Below, one piece after another: positions 1 through 5,101 of a stretch of 5,101 nucleotides of DNA (position 1 is its first letter; every line of letters starts with the position of its first letter). Both the position numbers and the translations under genes were made by a program. Source of the DNA: Gemmataceae bacterium (GTDB lineage: Bacteria > Planctomycetota > Planctomycetia > Gemmatales > Gemmataceae); NCBI GenBank assembly GCA_947490035.1, contig CANLGS010000384.1:1-5101 (forward strand), given 5' to 3'. The notes beneath the pieces were generated by a model. It was given only the letters and a program-made list of their open reading frames with translations, was not told the origin of the DNA and did not search any database.

Positions 1-183
1 CAGAGTGACCCCGAGGCGTGGGGCGACCCATTGCGGGACTGGCGGGGGGTGCGACTCACGGAATACCGGCGCTCTGGACCGATACTCGTTGTCGTCTACG
101 AAGTTCACTTCGACGGAACGCCGGTCATCGTCTGGGATGTCCGGCTCACACCCCACTCGCTCCTCGCCGACCTTCTCGGTTAG
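1..183 (+). CDS. C-terminal fragment of an unidentified small protein (start lies before the window)
   Basis: Frame 1 is open from the first base to a TAG at 181-183, giving 60 residues. Most codons end in G or C, and the translation has a natural composition: an acidic/Trp-rich stretch (PEAWGDPLRDWRG), a likely beta strand (PILVVVYEVHF), a second strand (TPVIVWDVRL) and a short C-terminal helix ending LLADLLG. The other two plus frames here give Arg/Ser/Pro-rich shadow peptides, so this is the likely coding frame. Alternating strands near the C terminus loosely recall small RelE/ParE-like folds, but I see no diagnostic motif and do not assign that function. The gene converges with the HAD gene and the stop codons overlap (180-183). 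The N terminus is missing, so family and length cannot be judged. Confidence 0.6.
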   Translation, partial: QSDPEAWGDPLRDWRGVRLTEYRRSGPILVVVYEVHFDGTPVIVWDVRLTPHSLLADLLG

Positions 184-785
184 CCCGGTCGCGTCACCCA
201 CGGGCGCACGTCCACTCCGACCATCCCCGCGCGGCGGGCCGCTTCTAAACCGATGTCGGTGTCCTCGAACACCACGCACTTCACCGCCTCCACCCCCAAC
301 CGCTGCGCGGCTTCCAAGAACACGTCCGGTTCCGGCTTGTGGCGCGGCGTGTCCTCGGCCGTTACGATCGCGTCGAACCAGTCGCGCACGTTCAGCCGGT
401 CCAGCGTCCGCGCGATCGTGTCGCGGTAGCCGCCGCTCGCCACCGCGATGGGCAGCTTCCCGCGATACGCCGCCGCGATGCCCAACACCGGCTCGATGGC
501 GACCACCGCGTCGAGGTGCGTGAGGAACGTCCGCTCCTTCTCGTGAACCATCGCGTCCACGTCGGTGACCGTCACGCCGGTTTCGGCCGCGAGGACGCGG
601 ATGATGCTCGCGGTCGGCATCCCGCCCATCGCGTAGAACCGCGCTTCCGGGAACGGGATGTCGAAGCGGTCGAGCAGCGCGCGCCACGCCTTGTAGTGCG
701 CCGGCATGGTGTCCGCGAGCGTGCCGTCGCAGTCGAAGATGAGTCCGGCCGTGCCCGCCGGCGGGGTCCAGGTGTGCGTGTTCAT
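180..785 (-). CDS. HAD-superfamily hydrolase, YqaB / beta-phosphoglucomutase-like (subfamily IA)
   Basis: A complete 201-residue cytoplasmic enzyme predicted to use a phospho-aspartate intermediate to remove or move phosphate on a small sugar phosphate. All four HAD motifs are visible: motif I DCDGTLADT (18-26, nucleophile D18, acid/base D20), motif II Ser117 in VASGG, motif III Lys150 in HKPEPD, and motif IV FEDTD (173-177, metal ligands probably E174/D175). Residues about 27-95 form the helical cap, and its MGGMPTASI stretch resembles the cap of E. coli YqaB (fructose-1-phosphate phosphatase). The C-terminal FEDTDIGLEAARRAGM followed by VDVR also fits YqaB. The length is typical of the family. 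I chose the ATG at 785 because motif I then falls near residue 18; the 40-codon in-frame extension to 905 would translate a palindromic repeat. The substrate cannot be determined: fructose-1-phosphate phosphatase and phosphoglucomutase-like activities are both possible. Confidence 0.93.
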   Translation of the reverse strand: MNTHTWTPPAGTAGLIFDCDGTLADTMPAHYKAWRALLDRFDIPFPEARFYAMGGMPTASIIRVLAAETGVTVTDVDAMVHEKERTFLTHLDAVVAIEPVLGIAAAYRGKLPIAVASGGYRDTIARTLDRLNVRDWFDAIVTAEDTPRHKPEPDVFLEAAQRLGVEAVKCVVFEDTDIGLEAARRAGMVGVDVRPWVTRPG

Positions 786-801
786 ACGGTTTCTGTATGA
801 A
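781..801. repeat. 7-bp perfect inverted repeat overlapping the HAD start codon
   Basis: TTCATAC (781-787) and GTATGAA (795-801) are perfect reverse complements separated by seven bases. The HAD start codon (783-785, minus strand) lies inside one arm. In the HAD mRNA the AUG would sit in the 3' arm of a 7-bp, AU-rich stem; in DNA the site could instead be an operator. A palindrome this short can occur by chance in a window of this size, so the position rather than the match is the point of interest. Confidence 0.4.
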
Positions 802-878
802 TCTTGGTGGCACAGACATTCCTGTCTGTGTGCCTGGAAGGCGCCGCCGCACAGACAGGAATGTCTGTGCCACCAAGA
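802..878. repeat. 29-bp perfect inverted repeat with self-palindromic arms (REP/BIME-like)
   Basis: Arms 802-830 and 850-878 are perfect reverse complements around a 19-base loop. Each arm is itself palindromic: CACAGACA-TTCC-TGTCTGTG at 811-830 and CACAGACA-GGAA-TGTCTGTG at 850-869. The sequence can therefore fold as one long hairpin or two short ones. Paired small palindromes in inverted orientation are the architecture of REP doublets (BIMEs), which RAYT transposases mobilise in other bacteria. From memory, this GTGGCACAGACATTCC type of sequence recurs in Gemmata-like genomes, but I cannot verify that here. No T-run follows on either strand, so it is not a typical intrinsic terminator. It lies 16 bases upstream of the HAD start and could be part of that gene's leader. 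Confidence 0.9.
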
Positions 879-895
879 GAAGGAGCCGCGCCAAC

Positions 896-923
896 TTGTC
901 GGCACCGCCCCGCGTCATATCAT
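896..923 (+). promoter_or_regulatory. Candidate sigma70-type promoter for the ABC cluster
   Basis: TTGTCG (896-901, 4 of 6 matches to TTGACA) is followed after 16 bases by TATCAT (918-923, 5 of 6 matches to TATAAT). A transcript would begin near 930, giving a leader of about 64 bases before the ATPase start at 994. This is the best-matching pair I see in the divergent gap for the plus strand. Planctomycete promoter consensus sequences are poorly constrained, so this is only a candidate. Confidence 0.3.
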
Positions 924-993
924 TGAGATTCGTCCAACTCGGCGAACCCTCGCCACGTTCTGCACCACTGACGCGACATCGAGACGCTCGAAC

Positions 994-2016
994 ATGCAGA
1001 CGCCCGCGATCAACGTTCAGAACCTGTCCAAGAACTACGGCTCCGTGCAGGCCGTGGACGACGTCACCTTTCAGGTGCCGCACGGCGAACTCGTCGGGTT
1101 CCTCGGACCCAACGGTGCCGGCAAGTCCACCTGCATGCGCATCCTCACGACCTGGCTGCCCGCGAGCAGCGGGTACGCGTGGCTCAACGGCTACGACGTG
1201 ATGTACCAGTCGATGGAGGTCCGCCGGCGCATCGGCTACCTGCCCGAAAGCGTGCCCGTGTACGGCGAGATGCGCGTCCACGAGTACCTCACGTACCGCG
1301 CCAAGCTCAAGGGCGTCGAGCGCCACGGCCGCCGCGCCCGCGTCGACCACTGCATGGCGAAGTGTCGCGTCAAGGAGGTGCAGAACCGCCTCCTCAGCAC
1401 GCTGTCGAAGGGCTACCGGCAGCGCGTCGGGCTGGCCGACACGCTCCTCGCCGACCCGCCCATTCTCATCCTCGACGAGCCGACCAGCGGCCTCGACCCG
1501 GTGCAGATCGGCGAGACGCTCGCGACCATCAAGGAACTCGGCGGGCAACACACGATCCTGTTCTCGACGCACGTTCTGCCCGAAGTCGAGAAGGTGTACG
1601 ACCGCGTCATCATCATCGACAAGGGCCGCATCAAGTTCGACGAGACGAAGAAGGCCATCGACGCCCGCGAAGCGTCGTACCTGTTGGAAGTCCGCGGCCC
1701 AACCGACGCGGTGACGGCGTTCCTGCGCGACCAGCCGGAAGTGGCGTCCGTCAAAGCGAAGACGATCGAGTCCGACCTGACCGGCTTCGAGGTGCGGTCG
1801 CGCGACCGCAAGGATCACCGCGAGGTACTGGCCGGGCGCATCGCCGCGAAGGGCTGGGGGCTGCGCCGCGTGGAGGTCCAGCGGCCGAGCCTGGAAGCGA
1901 TCTTCAACGAGGTGGTGCGCCGGCGCCAGGAGACCGCGGTTGCGGCGCCCGCGCCGGTCGCGGCGACGGAACCGACGCCCGCACCGACCGAACCGGACAA
2001 GACACCGGCCGCTTGA
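994..2016 (+). CDS. ABC transporter ATP-binding protein, GldA-like
   Basis: A 340-residue cytoplasmic ATPase expected to energise the permease encoded next. Motifs in order: Walker A GPNGAGKST (38-46), IGYLPE at the Q-loop position (80-85), signature LSKGYRQRV (137-145), Walker B ILILDEP (157-163), D-loop SGLD (165-168) and switch His193 in STHV. The usual Q-loop glutamine is replaced by Pro-Glu, a variant I associate with GldA and similar ABC-2 ATPases. Residues about 227-310 form the extra C-terminal domain of such ATPases (DUF4162-like), ending in the characteristic RPSLEAIFNEVV. A Pro/Ala/Thr-rich tail (about 316-340) follows and is probably disordered. The ATG at 994 is the only Met that places Walker A at the expected position; no clear ribosome-binding site precedes it. 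A 113-base gap separates it from the permease gene. The substrate is unknown. Confidence 0.95.
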   Translation: MQTPAINVQNLSKNYGSVQAVDDVTFQVPHGELVGFLGPNGAGKSTCMRILTTWLPASSGYAWLNGYDVMYQSMEVRRRIGYLPESVPVYGEMRVHEYLTYRAKLKGVERHGRRARVDHCMAKCRVKEVQNRLLSTLSKGYRQRVGLADTLLADPPILILDEPTSGLDPVQIGETLATIKELGGQHTILFSTHVLPEVEKVYDRVIIIDKGRIKFDETKKAIDAREASYLLEVRGPTDAVTAFLRDQPEVASVKAKTIESDLTGFEVRSRDRKDHREVLAGRIAAKGWGLRRVEVQRPSLEAIFNEVVRRRQETAVAAPAPVAATEPTPAPTEPDKTPAA

Positions 2017-2023
2017 GAGTAGG

Positions 2024-2121
2024 CAGTGTGCAGTGGACAGTGGGCAGTTGATCGACTGCTTTCTGAACTCTGCTTCGCTGCCTGTCTTGTCTGCCCACTG
2101 CCCACTGCACACTGCACACTG
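2024..2121. repeat. Inverted pair of heptamer arrays (CAGTGNN / NNCACTG) between ATPase and permease genes
   Basis: The left side has a 7-base period: CAGTGTG, CAGTGGA, CAGTGGG and the degenerate CAGTTGA (2024-2051). The right side has four units of the reverse complement: CCCACTG, CCCACTG, CACACTG, CACACTG (2094-2121). Over 2024-2047 versus 2091-2114 the arms match at 23 of 24 positions, flanking a 43-base pyrimidine-rich loop. The transcript could form a long hairpin, and the heptamer period would allow the arms to pair in several registers. The element occupies almost the whole gap and ends 8 bases before the permease ATG. There is no T-run and no transposase gene. It resembles the short tandem repeats known from cyanobacterial and planctomycete genomes (inference). 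Confidence 0.88.
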
Positions 2122-2129
2122 GCGAAGAT

Positions 2130-3941
2130 ATGAGCAGCATCCCGCCCGCGACCACCGAACCCGTTTCCGCGGCGACCGCCGTCGGGACGCTCCGCGCGAC
2201 GGCCGAAACCGCGCCCTCGGGGACCAAGCTCGAGGGGCCGACGTTCGCGCGCTTCGTCGGCTTCGTCGGGCTGTTCCTGCTCGTCCTCGGCGCGGTCGTC
2301 GTGGTCGCCACGCGCGCCACCGGGCAGGCGCGGATCGTGCCCGAAGGCTGGGGGTTCCTGTTCGCCGGCCTCGGCATCGCGCTGATGCTCTACCACGCGG
2401 TCACCGACGGCGAGCAGGAAGTCCGCCGCATGTACGGCATGTTGGCCGCGACGTTCCTCGTGCTGGCGCTGGCCGCGGCGGTCCTGCCGGGGCCGTTCAA
2501 GGGGACTATCGAGAAGGTCAACGGCTACTACTTCCTCCCGTGGGGACTGGGCGCCGGGTTCCTCGCGCTCTTGTTCGCGGTGCCGTTCGTGCGCCACGAG
2601 ACGGACGAGTTGCTGAACCGAATCGGCGGCTACACGCTGCTCGGCGTCGGCTCGCTCCTGTGCCTCGGGGTGCTGGTGAAGGGCGTGTGGGAACCGGTGT
2701 GGCTCGCGGGTCCGGGGCTGGCGCTGGCGGTGCTGGGATTGGGCTTCCTGTGCGCGTATCTCGGGCAGGCCGACACCGACGACGGAATCGGCTACACGGT
2801 CGCGTTCACGCTCGGCGCGGTCGGCGGCGCCGCGATCTTCTACGCGTTCGCCCGCACGGTGTTCCCGACGGTGCTGTACGACGGCCCGTCCGTTCTACGG
2901 AACGCGTCGCAGGCGCTGGACTACTGGAAGGCCGCCGGTCGCGCGCTCGTGATCCTACTGTTCTTGGGGCTGGTCGCGCTCGGCGTGCTGGGGAAGTACC
3001 CCATCTGGCTGCGGGCGACGGTCGGGGGCGTGGGCGTCGTGTGCGCCGGCGTGTTCCTGCTCGCCAGCACGAAGGCGATGGTTACCACCCCGCCGCAGGC
3101 GTTCATGGTCCCCGGCGGTCTCATCATCGGCGGGCTGGGCCTCGTGTACCTCGCGGTCTCGCTCGGCGCCTGCTCCGACAGCCAGTTCGTGACGCTGGTG
3201 CGGCGCGAACTGTCCTCGTACTTCCTCTCGAACGTCGGGTATCTGGTGCTGGGCGGGATGGCCGTGGCGCAGTGGATCGGGTACGTCCAGTTCGTCAGCC
3301 GCATCGACCAGATGTCGGCCGGCGGGCGGGGCATCGTGCCGGAACCGATCGTCCGGTTCTACATCGTCGCCCTGTTCCCGATCATCGCGCTGAAACTCCA
3401 GGTGGCCGCGCTCACGATGCGGCTGTTCGCGGAGGAGAAGAAGAACGGGACGCTGGAGGTGCTGTTCACCGCGCCGGTGAGCGAGTGGGTGTCGGTACTC
3501 AGCAAGTTCCTGGCGACGTGGGTGTTCTTCATGATCTGTTGGCTCCCGGCCGGGTTGTTCCTGATCGTGCTGCGGATGGAAGGCGGCGCCACGTTCGACT
3601 ACCGCCCGCTGCTCGGGTTCTACGTCGCGCTCGGCGCGACCGGGGCCGCGTTCGTCGCGATGGGCATGTTTCTCTCGTCGCTGACGAACAACCAGATCGT
3701 CGCCGCCGTCCTCACGTTCCTCGGCATGCTCGTGTTCCTGGCGACCTACGTCATCGCCGCCTTCAACATCGGGCTGGGGCCGACGTTCCAGGTGTTCCTG
3801 AACAAGCTGTCGTACATCGAACTGTGGTCGATGTCGCTGAGCGGCCAGTTGCCGGTCCGCGACGTACTCCTGTGGCTGTCCCTGGCCGTGTTCTTCGTGT
3901 TCCTCACGATCAAGGTTCTGGAAACGCGGCGCTGGAGCTAG
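2130..3941 (+). CDS. ABC-2 type permease with GldF-like C-terminal domain and large N-terminal membrane extension
   Basis: A 603-residue inner-membrane protein with about 16 predicted membrane segments by eye, near residues 41-61, 72-90, 103-120, 135-153, 168-184, 191-211, 222-242, 270-288, 297-315, 327-346, 367-386, 408-428, 460-481, 493-516, 522-543 and 578-595. The C-terminal part from about 352 is a recognisable GldF-like ABC-2 permease. It opens with the family's typical RREL..YF.SN.GY (358-371) before its first helix and contains the conserved cytoplasmic stretch EEKKNGTLEVLFTAPVS (435-451), which likely contacts the ATPase. GldF alone is roughly 240 residues, so about 350 residues are additional: a Thr/Ala-rich cytosolic leader (1-38) and ten hydrophobic segments of unknown role. 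The start is the first ATG after the repeat. Upstream GGCGAAG is a poor ribosome-binding site. It probably forms the channel of an exporter with the ATPase and the GldG-like protein. Confidence 0.92.
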   Translation: MSSIPPATTEPVSAATAVGTLRATAETAPSGTKLEGPTFARFVGFVGLFLLVLGAVVVVATRATGQARIVPEGWGFLFAGLGIALMLYHAVTDGEQEVRRMYGMLAATFLVLALAAAVLPGPFKGTIEKVNGYYFLPWGLGAGFLALLFAVPFVRHETDELLNRIGGYTLLGVGSLLCLGVLVKGVWEPVWLAGPGLALAVLGLGFLCAYLGQADTDDGIGYTVAFTLGAVGGAAIFYAFARTVFPTVLYDGPSVLRNASQALDYWKAAGRALVILLFLGLVALGVLGKYPIWLRATVGGVGVVCAGVFLLASTKAMVTTPPQAFMVPGGLIIGGLGLVYLAVSLGACSDSQFVTLVRRELSSYFLSNVGYLVLGGMAVAQWIGYVQFVSRIDQMSAGGRGIVPEPIVRFYIVALFPIIALKLQVAALTMRLFAEEKKNGTLEVLFTAPVSEWVSVLSKFLATWVFFMICWLPAGLFLIVLRMEGGATFDYRPLLGFYVALGATGAAFVAMGMFLSSLTNNQIVAAVLTFLGMLVFLATYVIAAFNIGLGPTFQVFLNKLSYIELWSMSLSGQLPVRDVLLWLSLAVFFVFLTIKVLETRRWS

Positions 3942-3954
3942 CGCCTTCGATGTC

Positions 3955-4023
3955 CGTTTAGCCGCAACCCCGAAGGGGCGCGCGGCGCGACCACACGCAC
4001 CCCTTCGGGGTTGCGGCTAAACG
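3955..4023. repeat. 24-bp perfect inverted repeat with self-palindromic cores (REP/BIME-like)
   Basis: Arms 3955-3978 and 4000-4023 are perfect reverse complements around a 21-base GC-rich loop. Each arm includes a short internal palindrome: CCCC-GAA-GGGG at 3968-3978 and CCCC-TTC-GGGG at 4000-4010. The palindrome-within-palindrome layout matches the element at 802-878, although the sequences are unrelated. No T-run follows on either strand, so a classical terminator is unlikely, but a stem this stable in the transcript could reduce readthrough, protect an RNA end or slow ribosomes between the permease and GldG-like genes. Confidence 0.9.
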
Positions 4024-4051
4024 AAACACGAAACACTAAACACGAAACACG
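4021..4051 (+). repeat. Heptamer tandem repeat (ACGAAAC) before the gldG-like start
   Basis: Four 7-base units, ACGAAAC, ACGAAAC, ACTAAAC and ACGAAAC (4021-4048), are followed by a partial ACG. The array is AC-rich, begins within the last bases of the preceding inverted repeat and ends 8 bases before the ATG at 4060. It replaces any recognisable ribosome-binding site. An unstructured, purine-containing leader like this could keep the start codon accessible beside the strong hairpin (inference). Confidence 0.85.
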
Positions 4052-4059
4052 ATTCACCC

Positions 4060-5101
4060 ATGCAACCGACGAACCCGACCCCGACGCCGACGCCCGCCCC
4101 GCCGGTTCTCGAACCGGTGATCGAGATGATCCGCGCGCAGCGGGAGAGCGTCGGGTACGCGCTGCTGGTCGCGTCCATCGTGTTCCTGGCGCTCACCGGC
4201 TGGCTGGGCCTCGAGACCCGCAAGATGTCCGCGCCGGGTCCGGACGCGACGAAGGACGCGAAGGACAAGGGCGAAGACCCGTTCAAGCCGGCCAAACTCG
4301 ACGGCGCCGAAGTGACACAACCGGACCGCGTCGATTACATCATCGGCGCCGTCGTCGCGTTCCTCGCGTTCGTGGCGTTCGCCGCCGTCGGCGGGTTCCT
4401 GCTGGCGAAGGCCCAGCCGCCCGCGGTCGAGGCGCAGCGCACGCAGGCGCGCCAGGTGCTGCTCACCATCGGGTCGCTGGCCGGCGCGGTCCTGATAATC
4501 GCCGGCGGGCTGTACTTCTACCAGTGGAGCGGGAGCCTGGTCAAGTGGCTCGACCTGGGCGAACTGAACGAGGCGCGGTGGGTCGTCATCCCGCTGCTCA
4601 TGGTGGTGGCCGGCGGCGCGCTGATGTTCGTCTCCGCCCAGCCGGCGCGGGCCGAGGAGCGGAACAACGCCACCATCCGCCAGTTCATCTACGGCTCGAA
4701 CTTCGCCCTCACCGTCCTGATGATGTTCGTGGTCCTGGTCATCGTCAACGCGGTCATCGCCATGCGGGTGCCGAACAAGCTCGACACCACCAGCACCAGT
4801 TTCTACACGCTCAACCCGCAGACGAAACAGTTGCTCGAAGGGCTGGAACAGCCGATCCGCGCCTACGCCATCTTCCAGGACAGCGGCGACGCGGTGAGCG
4901 AGGACACCAAGCGCCTTCTGACGAACTGCCAAGAAACGAACGCGGCCAAGTTCAAGGTCACGTTCCTCAGCCCGGCGCTCAACCGGGACGCGATCAACAA
5001 GTTGCGGAGCGATTACCCGCTCGCCGAGATGAGCGGCGAGGGCATCCTTTTGGTGGCCGGCGACGAGGCCAGCACGGACCGCAAGCGGCACTCGTTCATC
5101 C
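4060..5101 (+). CDS. GldG-like ABC transporter auxiliary membrane protein (C terminus beyond the window)
   Basis: An open frame runs from the ATG at 4060 to the window edge: 347 complete residues and no stop. After a Pro/Thr-rich leader (NPTPTPTPAP, 5-14), hydrophobic segments occur near 31-50, 92-116, 132-153, 174-192 and 214-235. The last is followed at once by NKLDTTSTSFYTL and NPQTKQLLEGL (239-262), which match the start of the GldG / ABC_transp_aux soluble domain: the family has a helix, then a 'D.T....YTL...T...L..L' stretch, then a beta-rich extracytoplasmic domain. A canonical GldG has one N-terminal helix before this point, so about 210 residues with four extra segments are added here. 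A charged Lys/Asp linker lies at about 56-90. The start is the only ATG at the head of the frame, with no ribosome-binding site. It probably works with the upstream ATPase and permease. A minus-strand frame across the region is an antisense shadow. Confidence 0.88.
   Translation, partial: MQPTNPTPTPTPAPPVLEPVIEMIRAQRESVGYALLVASIVFLALTGWLGLETRKMSAPGPDATKDAKDKGEDPFKPAKLDGAEVTQPDRVDYIIGAVVAFLAFVAFAAVGGFLLAKAQPPAVEAQRTQARQVLLTIGSLAGAVLIIAGGLYFYQWSGSLVKWLDLGELNEARWVVIPLLMVVAGGALMFVSAQPARAEERNNATIRQFIYGSNFALTVLMMFVVLVIVNAVIAMRVPNKLDTTSTSFYTLNPQTKQLLEGLEQPIRAYAIFQDSGDAVSEDTKRLLTNCQETNAAKFKVTFLSPALNRDAINKLRSDYPLAEMSGEGILLVAGDEASTDRKRHSFI

Noticed and set aside
339..800. 153-codon plus-strand frame opposite the HAD gene
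   Set aside because: Arg/Val/His-rich antisense shadow; the minus strand has all four HAD motifs.
880..898. Perfect AAGGAG (880-885) followed by a TTG at 896
   Set aside because: The TTG is out of frame with the ATPase and opens an Arg/Ser/Pro-rich frame overlapping the real gene; the motif is probably a chance match next to the repeat.
786..905. Forty-codon N-terminal extension of the HAD gene to position 905 (minus strand)
   Set aside because: It would translate both arms of the 29-bp palindrome into a Cys/His-rich peptide and push motif I to residue 58, far from the usual N-terminal position.
706..993. Upstream in-frame extension of the ABC ATPase to an ATG at 706
   Set aside because: It runs antisense through the HAD start region and the palindrome, with no ATPase-like sequence; Walker A is correctly placed only with the ATG at 994.
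1815..2597. Minus-strand frames across the ATPase-permease junction
   Set aside because: They translate the repeat and antisense of two strong genes into low-complexity charged peptides.
1940..3961. 673-codon plus-strand frame overlapping ATPase end and permease
   Set aside because: Arg/Gly/Ala-rich shadow frame that also reads through the heptamer repeat; the permease frame is clearly the coding one.
3955..4023. Intrinsic transcription terminator after the permease gene
   Set aside because: The stem is strong but is followed by ACGAAACACG rather than a T-run, on neither strand is there a U-tract, and the cluster continues downstream.
4021..4051. CRISPR-like array
   Set aside because: Units are 7 bases and contiguous, without spacers; this is a short tandem repeat.
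4054..5091. 345-codon minus-strand open frame opposite the GldG-like gene
   Set aside because: Its translation is rich in Arg, Asp, His and Glu with no domain, as expected for the antisense of a GC-rich gene; the plus frame has clear GldG motifs and membrane helices.

Overview
This GC-rich window reads as a chromosomal segment of a planctomycete, most likely from the Gemmata lineage. The assignment is an inference from three things: strong G/C preference at third codon positions, start codons without convincing Shine-Dalgarno sequences, and intergenic spaces filled with palindromic and heptameric repeats of kinds I recall from such genomes. No marker gene is present, so the assignment is tentative.

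Layout: (1) Positions 1-183, plus strand, hold the last 60 codons of an unidentified small protein. (2) Positions 180-785, minus strand, encode a complete HAD-superfamily phosphatase or phosphomutase of the YqaB / beta-phosphoglucomutase type; its stop codon overlaps the preceding gene's stop in a convergent arrangement. (3) Positions 786-993 separate divergent genes and contain a 29-bp perfect inverted repeat and a possible promoter. (4) From 994 to the window end, on the plus strand, lies a three-gene ABC-export cluster: a GldA-like ATPase (994-2016), a 603-residue ABC-2 permease with a GldF-like C-terminal half (2130-3941), and a GldG-like auxiliary membrane protein (4060 onward, cut by the window edge).

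The three plus-strand genes probably form one inner-membrane complex: ATPase, permease, and an accessory subunit exposing a soluble domain outside the membrane. Both membrane partners are larger than the Bacteroidetes GldF and GldG proteins because each has extra membrane segments at its N terminus. No other gliding-motility gene is visible, so a motility role should not be assumed and the substrate is unknown.

The most unusual feature is non-coding. Genes of one complex normally sit nearly end to end, but the two gaps inside this cluster are 113 and 118 bases, and each, like the upstream divergent gap, contains a different long inverted repeat. Two heptamer arrays of different sequence each end 8 bases before a start codon. 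I see no CRISPR array, RNA gene, insertion sequence or convincing intrinsic terminator. No wholly new defence or metabolic system is evident.
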